Source of the DNA: Melastoma dodecandrum
Taxonomy: Eukaryota > Streptophyta > Magnoliopsida > Myrtales > Melastomataceae
Assembly: GCA_029817715.1 (NCBI GenBank)
Contig: JARUPY010000258.1
Span: forward strand, 83,559 to 147,558
Reading direction: 5' to 3'
Length of the DNA stretch: 64,000 nt
The notes beneath the pieces are model-generated. The model ran no database searches. It was not told where the DNA came from and saw only the letters and a program-made list of their open reading frames with translations. This document shows, in pieces, positions 54,604 to 62,834 of this stretch (positions within the stretch are counted from its first letter, which is position 1; each line of letters opens with the position of its first letter). The translations under genes were made by a program, and so were the position numbers.

Positions 54604-55668
54604 GTGACCATGTCGAAGTCCAGTCTCGTGGTCGATCGGACCCACCTCGGGCGGCGCGCCTCGGGCATCGAGCGCATCACCGAGGAGCTCTTCTCCGACT
54701 ACGCCCTGCGATCCCTGCCGGTCGAGGGGTTCGACGCGCCCGGCCCCGGCAGGCTCGCCATCGCGGCGGCCCAGATGGGGCGCGCGCCGCTCGCCATGAT
54801 GAGGCGGCCCGCGACGCTCTGGGCCTTCTCGGGCTTCCCGCCCTCGCCCCTGGCGCTGCTCTTCCGCGAGCGCGCCGTCATGTACGTGCACGACATGTTC
54901 CTGATCACGCGCCGGCAGGACCTCAACCGGGCCGCCAAGATCTACATGGGCCTGCCCTTCCGCCTGGCCGTGGAGCGGCTGCGCTATTTCCTCGTCAATT
55001 CGGAGACGACGGCCGGCAACCTCGCGCCCTACGTCAGGTCCGACGCCGAGATCCGGACCTATCGCCCGCAGGTGCGCAACGTCTTCGGCCTCGGCCCCGA
55101 AGATCGTCCCAAGCCGCCCGGCGCCCCGCTGGTCCTCGGGGCCATCGGCACCGTCGAGCCCCGCAAGGGCCTGCCCGCCGCGGCCGCCATCGCGGGCGAG
55201 CTCGGCCGGCGGCTGGGACGCCCGGTCGAACTCCACGTCGTCGGCCGCAAGGGATGGGGCGAGGACCACCGCATCCTGGCGCGCGAGCCGCACGTGACGC
55301 TGCACGGCTTCCTGCCCGAAGCCGAGGCGACCCGCGTCATCGGCGGGTTCGATGCCCTGATCTCGACCGCGCATGACGAGGGCCTCGGCCTGCCGCTGAT
55401 CGAGGCGCAATACGGAGGCCTCCAGGCGATCGCCCCCGACAGGCCGGTGTTCCGCGAGGTGCTGGGGACGTCGGGCCTCTATATCGACCCCGGCGACGTC
55501 GCGGGTTCCGCCGCCCTGCTGGCGAGCCGGTTCGGCGCGCCGGGCTGGCGCACGGGGGCGCGGGCGGCGGCGGCCGGCAATCTCGCGCGCTGGAACGCCC
55601 AGGCCCGGGCCGACCGCGCGGGCGTCCTGGCCTTCCTGTCCGACAGGCTCGCCCGGCTCGCCGCCTGA
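54604..55668 (+). CDS. GT4-like glycosyltransferase
   Basis: A 354-residue GT-B enzyme: 'VVDRTHLGRRASGIERITEELF' at the N-terminus, 'VMYVHDMFLITRR', 'LGAIGTVEPRKGLPAAAAI' and the donor site 'GGFDALISTAHDEGLGLPLIEAQYGG'. An ATG at 54610 is an alternative start. Last gene of the plus-strand exopolysaccharide operon, 13 bases after the GT2 gene. Confidence 0.87.
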   Translation: MTMSKSSLVVDRTHLGRRASGIERITEELFSDYALRSLPVEGFDAPGPGRLAIAAAQMGRAPLAMMRRPATLWAFSGFPPSPLALLFRERAVMYVHDMFLITRRQDLNRAAKIYMGLPFRLAVERLRYFLVNSETTAGNLAPYVRSDAEIRTYRPQVRNVFGLGPEDRPKPPGAPLVLGAIGTVEPRKGLPAAAAIAGELGRRLGRPVELHVVGRKGWGEDHRILAREPHVTLHGFLPEAEATRVIGGFDALISTAHDEGLGLPLIEAQYGGLQAIAPDRPVFREVLGTSGLYIDPGDVAGSAALLASRFGAPGWRTGARAAAAGNLARWNAQARADRAGVLAFLSDRLARLAA

Positions 55669-55684
55669 CGCCGCCGCCCGGATG

Positions 55685-55942
55685 TCAGGCCTGGAGGTTC
55701 TTCTTGGCTTCGATCCGGCGCAGCCGCAGGCTGAGCGCCGCGCCGCCCAGGACGTAACAGAGTTGGAGGACGACGAGGGACGCGGCGGACTGCAAGGACG
55801 CGGCGGCGATGCCGCGCCCCTGCAGCATCAGCACCGCGAAACAGGCGACGAGGACGAGGGCCGCGAGGCAGAACATGACGGGCCAGCGGAAGGCCGTGGC
55901 GCAGGCGAACCCGATGAACGCCAACGCTCCGTAATAGACCAT
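55685..55942 (-). CDS. 85-residue membrane protein, ExoX-like exopolysaccharide repressor candidate
   Basis: From ATG 55942 (an upstream in-frame ATG at 56008 adds 22 polar residues). Three hydrophobic segments: 'YYGALAFIGFACATAF', 'FCLAALVLVACFAVLML' and 'LVVLQLCYVLGGAALSL', ending basic. Size, topology and the final 'LQ.CY..G' helix recall the small ExoX/PsiA proteins, which lower exopolysaccharide synthesis, probably by contacting ExoY. The position at the end of the locus fits. Similarity is from memory and weak for so short a protein. Confidence 0.55.
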   Translation of the reverse strand: MVYYGALAFIGFACATAFRWPVMFCLAALVLVACFAVLMLQGRGIAAASLQSAASLVVLQLCYVLGGAALSLRLRRIEAKKNLQA

Positions 55943-56123
55943 GCGCCCGACCTCCCGCCGCGGCTTCGATGATGGCGCGACCCTAGTGAACGGGACCCTC
56001 TTCGGCAACCGCGCCTCGGCGACGGCCGGGGCCGCGAACGCAGGTTCGTGCGAGACCGTGGCGCGGCGATACCGTCGACCCGCGGTAGAGGCCCCGCGGC
56101 GGGTACCCGGCCCCGGCCGACCC

Positions 56124-57854
56124 TCAGCCGTGGTGGAAGCGCAGGCTCTGGGTTCCCGACGACATCAGGCTCAACTGGGCATTCGGCACGGCCGTGCCGT
56201 CGAAGCTCGCTCCCTCCACGTAGAGGTTGCGGTCCGTGCTGCTCGTCCCGCCATAGGCGTCGTCGCGGAAGTCGATCGAGACCGTGTGGTCGCCGGTGAT
56301 CCAGTTGCCGTCGATCGTCAGCGTGTCGTGCTGCCCGGAGCCGTGGTTGGCGCTCGCCGTCAGCGTGCCGCCGACCTGCTTGCCGTCGACCGCGACGGTA
56401 TAGTGCGCGTCCCCCTGGTAGGGGTCCTCGCTGAGCAGCAACACGAGCTGGTCCGTTCCGGATCCGACGGTCGTGCTGGTTCCGGCTGGCGTGGTTTTGC
56501 CGTCGTCGTGGAAGCCGAAGGACTGGCTGCCGCTGCTCATCAGGCTGAGGTGGCCCGCCGGCACCGAAGCGCCGTCGTAGCTGGCGCTATCGACGTAGAG
56601 GTTGCGATCCGTGCTGCTCGATCCGCCATAGGCGTCATTGAGGAAGTTCACCGCGGCCGTGTGGTCGCCCGCGCCCCAGTTGCCCTTCACGGTCAGCGTG
56701 TCGTGGCTTCCCGATCCATGGGCCGCCGCGGCGGTCAGCGTGCCGCCGACCTGCTGGCCGTCGACCGAGACCGTGTATTGGGCATTCCCCTGATAGGCAT
56801 CCTGGCTGAGCAGCAGGGTCAGCGCGTCGGGGCCGCTGCCGAGCGCCGTGCCGGTCGCCGGCTGCCCCGCCGTGGGACTGGCGAGCGGGGGAGCCGCGGC
56901 GCTGGTCGAGGGCGCCGCGCCCTTGTGCTCGTATTGTTCGAGCACCTTCATCTGCGCCGTGTCCTGGCCGTTCGAGGGCTCGGCCGAATACATGTAGTTG
57001 CCCCACCAGGGTCCGGCGGACCAGTAGGTGCCGCCCTGCCACACGTCGCTGTGCTGGCTCATGTAGGACAGCATGTCGCCGAGGGCCGCGACGCTGGTCG
57101 AGTCCGACGAGACGCCGAGTTCGCCCAGGAACAGCCGATGGCCGGTGTTCTGGGCCCAGGTCGTCACGGCGGCGAGGCGCTCCGAGCCGATGGTCGCGGA
57201 TACGACGCCCTGGTGCGTCCCGGAGCCGTCGCTGTCGAGGTACTGGTGGACCTCGAAAGCGTAGTTGTTGAGCGGATCGCGCACCCCCGCGCCGATCACC
57301 GACGCGTTCTGGCCGGTGGTCCAGGTCCAGGCCCCGTCCCAGCCGATGCCGGGGACCAGGATCTCCTGCGTGGCGCCGGTGGCCCGGATGGCCGCGATGG
57401 CGCCGTTGGCCGAGTCGAGCCAGCCGCTGGCGCTCGACTGCTGCGGTTCATTCATCAGCCCGAACAGCACGTTGCCGTTCGACTTGAAATGCCCGGCGAG
57501 CTGGCTCCACAGGTTGGCATAGGCGGAATTCGGGACCGCCGCGCTGCCGACCTGCTGGCCGGCGTAGGAGCCGTAGTCGTGGACATCGAGGTCGACTTTC
57601 AGACCCTTGCCGGTGGCATAGTTCACGACATCGTCGATGCGCGCCAGTTCGGACGAGTCCAGCGCGCCGTTCAGCTTGGGCTGCAGGCGTTCCCACAGGA
57701 AGGGGAGGCGGATCACGTTCATGCCGCGCCCGGCCTCGTCATCGATCTCGGCATGCGTGGGGTAGGTATAACCCGTCCCATAGGCCTGGCCAACCGAACC
57801 GAACTCGGCACCCGACAAATTGACTCCGAGTAAATCCAGATTGCTACTGCTCAT
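56124..57854 (-). CDS. GH5 glycoside hydrolase with two C-terminal carbohydrate-binding modules
   Basis: 576 residues from ATG 57854 (586 if from 57884). Residues 5-300 are a GH5 domain: 'GRGMNVIRLPFLWERLQP', acid/base Glu in 'FGLMNEPQQS' and nucleophile Glu in 'LFLGELGVSSDS'. A Pro/Ala linker leads to two tandem repeats of about 110 residues, each with 'LLLS.D.YQG.A.YTV.VDG.QVGGTLTA', 'HDTLT..GNW..GDHT' and 'DAYGGxSSTDRNLYV', the pattern of calcium-dependent xylan-type modules (CBM36/60-like). No signal peptide is seen, so export by a type I system is possible. Intact frame. Confidence 0.88.
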   Translation of the reverse strand: MSSSNLDLLGVNLSGAEFGSVGQAYGTGYTYPTHAEIDDEAGRGMNVIRLPFLWERLQPKLNGALDSSELARIDDVVNYATGKGLKVDLDVHDYGSYAGQQVGSAAVPNSAYANLWSQLAGHFKSNGNVLFGLMNEPQQSSASGWLDSANGAIAAIRATGATQEILVPGIGWDGAWTWTTGQNASVIGAGVRDPLNNYAFEVHQYLDSDGSGTHQGVVSATIGSERLAAVTTWAQNTGHRLFLGELGVSSDSTSVAALGDMLSYMSQHSDVWQGGTYWSAGPWWGNYMYSAEPSNGQDTAQMKVLEQYEHKGAAPSTSAAAPPLASPTAGQPATGTALGSGPDALTLLLSQDAYQGNAQYTVSVDGQQVGGTLTAAAAHGSGSHDTLTVKGNWGAGDHTAAVNFLNDAYGGSSSTDRNLYVDSASYDGASVPAGHLSLMSSGSQSFGFHDDGKTTPAGTSTTVGSGTDQLVLLLSEDPYQGDAHYTVAVDGKQVGGTLTASANHGSGQHDTLTIDGNWITGDHTVSIDFRDDAYGGTSSTDRNLYVEGASFDGTAVPNAQLSLMSSGTQSLRFHHG

Positions 57855-57884
57855 TGCTGCCCTATATGCGATGAAGATCTTCAC

Positions 57885-58263
57885 CTAGGACAGATTTTAT
57901 CCGAAGTTAACCAACTTAAATGTGCTAGTCCTGTATGCAATGATGGTATCGTGCGTGCCGCGACGCTCCGTTGTGGGGACGGCGCCGGTGCGGGCGGCCC
58001 GCGGCCGGTCAAGATCCCCGCGTAAGCACCTGAAAACCGGGGGATGGACAGCCTCGCCCGGCGGAGCCGAAGCGCCGCGCCGGGGAGGCCCGGGAGCCGG
58101 GGCCCGAAACGGTCCTTCAACCCGCCGTGAAATGTACGATTTTGACGCGCGGGACACGCTTGTCGTTTTGCCGAGGGCGCGAGCCCGCGCGGCCTCCTGT
58201 CGTGATGGCGTGCGCGGACCATGTTAGCCTCGGGCCCGTGCGGGATCCCGAGGAGGCGACGAC
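57885..58263. other. Divergent intergenic region with a palindrome
   Basis: About 380 bases without a gene. Next to the GH5 gene it is AT-rich and holds a perfect inverted repeat AAGTT-AACC-AACTT at 57904-57917 and, on the minus strand just downstream of it, GATAAAAT, which could be a -10 element. Nothing recognisable in the GC-rich half before 58264. Confidence 0.45.
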
Positions 58264-59154
58264 ATGGTGGGTGACGACAGCGAGACCGTCCGGATCGCAT
58301 CGGCGGGACTGGCGGCGGAGATCGCCCTCCAGGGCGGGGAACTTCGGCGCCTGCAGGACGAGGCCGGCCGGGACCTCCTGTGGGACGGCGACCCGGCCTT
58401 CTGGACCGGCCGCTCGCCCATCCTGTTCCCGATCGTCGGTCGGCTGAAGGAGGACCGCGCTCACCGTCGACGGGGTGCACCACCCCATGCGCCAGCACGG
58501 CATCGCCCGCCTGTCGCGGTTCGCGCTGGTGGACCGGGGCGAGGCGTCGTGCCGGCTGCGCCTGTCGTCCGGCGCGGGCACGCGCGAGGCCTTCCCCTAC
58601 GATTTCGTCCTCGATCTCGACTACCGGATCGAGGGCGCGACGCTCGCCATCGCCGGGACGGTCGGCAATCCGGGGTCAATGCCCATGCCGGTCTCCTTCG
58701 GCTTCCACCCCGCCTTCCGCTGGCCCTTGCCCTATGGCGCCGCCCCCGCCGACCACGTCGTGGCCTTCGCCGAGGACGAGCCCGCGCCGCTCGGGGTCCT
58801 CGCGGGAGGGCTCCTGTCGGGCGAGGCCAGGCCCTCGCCGGTGCGGGACCGGACGCTCGCGCTGGAGCCGCATCTGTTCGACAGGGACGCCCTGCTCTTT
58901 CTCGCGCCCACCAGCCGGTCGGTGGACTACGGCCCGCGCGACGGCCGCGGGCTGCACATCGGTTTCGAGGGGATTGCCGCAACTCGGCCTCTGGTCGAAG
59001 CCCGGTGCGCCCTTCGTCTGCATCGAGCCCTGGCACGGCTACGCGAGCCCCGCCGATTTCGACGGCGAGTTCGCCGACAAGCCGGGGACGACGCTCGTCG
59101 CGCCGGGCGCGGACCGCAGCTTCGGCATGCAGGTGTCGCTCACGCCGGCCCTGA
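58264..59154 (+). pseudogene. Aldose 1-epimerase-like protein, frameshifted
   Basis: ATG 58264. The product starts 'VRIASAGLAAEIALQGGELRRLQDEAG' and 'WTGRSPILFPIVGRLKEDR', shifts near 58457 (extra C), continues 'HHPMRQHGIARLSRFALVD' and 'MPVSFGFHPAFRWPL' (catalytic His region of the galactose-mutarotase fold), and shifts again near 58972 (extra A) to 'LPQLGLWSKPGAPFVCIEPWHGYASP'. The end is unclear: no stop in the last frame; the TGA at 59152-59154 needs another shift. The family interconverts sugar anomers; substrate unknown. Confidence 0.75.
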
Positions 59155-59258
59155 GCGCGGGCTCGCCCAGGGAGCCGGCGCCGAGCGGCGCCGAACTCTC
59201 GCCGGACCGCGGCGTTGGCGCGAGGCCTTCGACCGACCGACACGCCCCGGAGCCGCCC

Positions 59259-60475
59259 GTGGACCCGATCACCCGCCGCAACATGCTGACCACGACCGCG
59301 GCCGCCGCCGGTACGCTGGCGACCCTGCGGGCCGAAGCCCAGGGTGCGCCGCCCCAGCCGATCCGGGGCAAGACGGGAGCCGACGACCCCGGTGCCCGCA
59401 ACGTCGCGGCCGACCGCGACGATCCCGACCTGCTGGCGCCGCCGGCGACCGATGCCGGCAAGATCCCGAACCTCTAATGGCCCTTCGCCCTGAGCCACAA
59501 TCGCCTGCTCGAAGGCGGCTGGGCGCGGGAGACGACGGTCCGCGAATTCCCGGTGTCGACCGCCATGGCGGGCGTGAACATGGCGGCTGCTGCCCGGCGC
59601 CATCCGGGAGCTGCACTGGCACAAGGAGAACGAGTGGGCCCTGATGCTGAAGGGCAATGCCCGCGTCACCTGCGTGGACGGCGACGGGCGCCAAACTTCC
59701 ATCGCCGACGTGGAAGAGGGCGACCTGTGGTATTTCCCCTCCGGCCTGCCCCATCACATCCAGGGGCTCGACCGCGGCTGCGAGTTCCTGCTGGTCTTCG
59801 ACGACGGCGCCTTCTCGGAGGACAGCACCTTCCTGATCTCGCAATGGTTCGCCGGCGTGCCCCGGGAGGTGCTGGCCAAGAACTTCGATGCGCCGGAGAG
59901 CGCCTTCGCCGACCTGCCGAAGGAACAGCTCTACATCTTCAACGCGCCGCTGCCGCCCCCGCTCGCCGTCGATGCCGTGCCCGATCCTGACGGGAGCGTC
60001 CCCAATCCCTTCGTGTTCAGGATGATGGCCATGCCGGCCAAGGCCTGTGCGGGCGGCAGCGTCCGCATCGTCGACAGCACGGTGTTCAAGGCTTCCGAGC
60101 ATATCGCGGCCGCCTATGTCGAGATCGCGCCGGGCGCCATGCGCGAGCTGCACTGGCATCCGCGCTCCCCCGAATGGCAATATTACATATCGGGCCGCGC
60201 CCGCATGACGGTGTTCGGCTCGGGCGAGAACGCCCGGACCTTCGACTACCAGGCCGGTGATGTCGGCTACGTGCCGCAAACCATGGGACACTATATCGAG
60301 AATACGGGCGACGAGCCGGTGCGCTACCTCGAAATGTTCGTGGGGCCGCGCTACAGCGACGTCTCCCTCGAACAATGGATGGCGCTGATCCCGCCCGAAC
60401 TCGTCAAGCAGCACCTCCGCCTGCCGGATGCCGTGGTGGCGCGGCTGCGCAAGGAGAAGGGGCTCGTCGTGAATG
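59259..60475 (+). pseudogene. Bicupin oxalate decarboxylase-like gene with an in-frame stop and a frameshift
   Basis: GTG 59259 with GGAG upstream; a Tat-type signal ('ITRRNMLTTTAAAAGTLATL') follows. A TAA at 59475-59477 interrupts 'KIPNL*WPFALSHNRLLEGGW', and an extra G near 59583 shifts the frame. From there two cupin domains are complete: metal ligands in 'RELHWHKENEWALML' and 'PSGLPHHIQG', and in 'RELHWHPRSPEWQYY' and 'PQTMGHYIEN'. These are manganese enzymes making formate and CO2 from oxalate; formate would suit the fds enzyme. The C-terminal stop is uncertain because the frame stays open to 61197. Confidence 0.75.
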
Positions 60476-60540
60476 GGCCCCGCCGACCCCGCCGGCGGCG
60501 CGCACCGCGCGGGAAGCCACGTGACCGGGGCGCCGCGCCG

Positions 60541-62834
60541 TCACGGCCGGCCGGCGTGGCGCGCCAGGAAGTCCGACGCCGGCATGGGCCTGCCGTAGAG
60601 GTAGCCCTGGGCCTCGCGGCATCCCAGGGCTTCGAGCGAGGCGGCCTGCTGCGGCGTCTCGATCCCCTCGGCGATGACGTCGAGGCCGAGGCTGGCGCCG
60701 AGGGCGATCACGGCCTTGACGATGGCGGCATCGTCGGGATCGGACTGCAGGTCCCGCACGAACTCCCGGTCGATCTTGAGGCGCGTGAGCGGATAGCGCT
60801 TGAGCAGGCTCAGCGAGGCATAGCCGGTCCCGTAATCGTCGAAGGCGATGCCGACGCCGAGCTTCCGGATGCGGTCGAGCGTCCCGATCACGCTGGCGTC
60901 GAGACCCAGCACCGTCGTCTCGGTCAGTTCGAGCTCGAGGAGACGCGCCGGCAGGCCGGTCCGCGTCCGAGCGACAGCGGTGACCGGTCGTCGAACAGCA
61001 GCGGCGCCTGTCCCGCAGTCTGGCGCGGCCGAAGGGAGAGGTTGAGGCCGACGCGGAGCGGCGCCCCGGCCGCGCTCATCCGGGCCGCGAAGGCGCAGGC
61101 CTCGCCGATGATCCAGCGCCCGACCGATACTGCGTCGGCCGTGGTCTCGAGCACGGCCAGGAAATCGCCGGGCGACAGCAGCCCCCGGGCGGGATGACGC
61201 CAGCGCAGCAGGGCCTCGGCGCCGATGAGGGTCTCGTCGGGGAGAGAGACCTGGGGCTGAAAATGAAGCTCGAACTCGCCGCGCCGCGCCGCGTCCGCGA
61301 GCTCGTCCTCGAGGCGGCGGCGTTCGTCGGCCCAGCGCCCGAGTTCCGGACGGAACACCTCGCAGCGCCGCCCCCCGGCGAGTGCTTTCGCTCTGCTGCT
61401 CAAGGGGGGCCGGAAGGAGCGACGCCCTTGAAGGATATGCTATGGTCGGCGGTGCGCGCTTGCGGGGACGCATACGGTGATGACCACTCTGAAAGCGCCC
61501 GGACCGCTGGCGCCGAGATGGCAGATCGAGGCCCCGACCTGGAAGGTGTTTCAGCGACAGGGTGCGCCCCCATGACGCGTGGTGACGCGAGCGCCGTCGC
61601 GGAACAGCCAGGCCTGTCCCATCCGGCCTGTGAGCATGGAATGCCGAACTCGTCCGTCCCCCAGAGCGCGCCACCGGCGTCGCCTCGCCGTGCGGCCTCG
61701 GAAGACGCGGCGTGCGGCCCGCCGGACGAGGGCGACGCCTGACGCCGGCGCCACCGGGGGGGGGGGGGGGGGGGGGGAAACCCAATGCCCATTGGCGCCG
61801 TTGACGGCCTTGAACCGGTCGAGGCCGACCTTGAGGACCGCGAAAGGTCGGGCGGCCCGCAGGGCGGCGTCGACCTGCTCCAGGAATCGCGACCGGTTCG
61901 GCAGGTCGGTGAGGTTGTCGAACTCGGTGAGGTGGCGGAGCCGTTCCTGGACCCTGACGCGCTCGGACAGGTCCCGCACGATCGCGCCCAGGTTGCGCCG
62001 CTCTCCATCCCGCCAGGTTCGCGACCTGAGAGCTCGATCGGCACGCGGGATCCGTCGGCACGTGCGCCCCGGCACGATGGTGATGGTGCGGGCTCGCGTG
62101 GGGCTGTTCGGCCGACGGGGCCAGGCGGTCCATCCAGTCCCGGAACGCCGCGAGCCCATCGCCGGGCAGCAGGCGGGCGATGGACGCCCCCATCATCTCG
62201 GCCCGCCCATAGCCGAATATCCGCTCAGCGGCGGCGTTCCAGAAGGTGACCGTTCCGTCGCTGTCGGAACATATGATCGCGTCGGGCGTGGCGGCCGTCA
62301 TCCGCATGGCGGCCCGGCGCAGCGTATCGAGGCGCCGCAATTCGAGCGTGTCGATGGCGATCCGCGCGAGGCTGCCGAGCATCTCCCTCTGGCGCGCCGT
62401 CAGCGGCGGCCGGGGCACCGTGTCGATGATGCAGACCGAACCGATCCGGTGCCCGAGCGGCGTCACGATGGGGGCGCCGGCGTAGAAACGGATGAACGGA
62501 CTCCCCGTCACGAGCGGATTGCCGGCGAAGCGGCCGTCGTCCCGCGCGTCCGGGATCACGACGACGTCGGGTCCTTTCACGGTCGTGGCGCAGAACGAGG
62601 CGTCCCGGGGTGAGCGATCGACATCGATCCCGACCCGGCCCTTGAGCAGCAGATGCTGAGCCTCCACGAAGGAGACGAGGGCGATCGGCACGTCGAAAAG
62701 GTCGGCGGCGAGCCGGACGATGTGGTCGAAGGCCGCTTCCGGTGCGGGGCCGTCGAGATGGTAGCTCCTGAGCGCCGCGAGACGCTTCCACTCATGGTCG
62801 TCCGTGACGTGCCTGGAAGAACCCGCGTGGACAT
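60541..62834 (-). pseudogene. GAF-PAS-GGDEF-EAL cyclic-di-GMP protein, frameshifted, with a G-run inside
   Basis: Read on the minus strand: a GAF domain ('LFDVPIALVSFVEAQHLLLKGRVG' region, 'SPFIRFYAGAPIVTPLGHRIGSVCII'), a PAS domain ('DAIICSDSDGTVTFWNAAAERIFGYGRAEMMG'), a frameshift near 62100, the start of GGDEF ('LTEFDNLTDLPNRSRFL', 'LDRFKAVNGANGH'), then the 22-base homopolymer at 61756-61777. A degraded stretch still shows a GDEFG-like motif near 61650. The EAL domain is readable: 'IGAEALLRWRHP', a shift near 60965, 'DDYGTGYASLSLLKRYPL' and 'VIAEGIETPQQAA'. Start uncertain (ATG 62834 needs a shift). It would make or degrade c-di-GMP. Confidence 0.8.
61756..61777. repeat. Run of 22 G
   Basis: A 22-base G homopolymer interrupts the GGDEF-coding region of the minus-strand c-di-GMP gene, where a normal GGDEF sequence has a mixed codon stretch. 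The 350 bases on its left are full of small frame errors. It is most easily explained as a read or assembly artefact. Confidence 0.9.
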
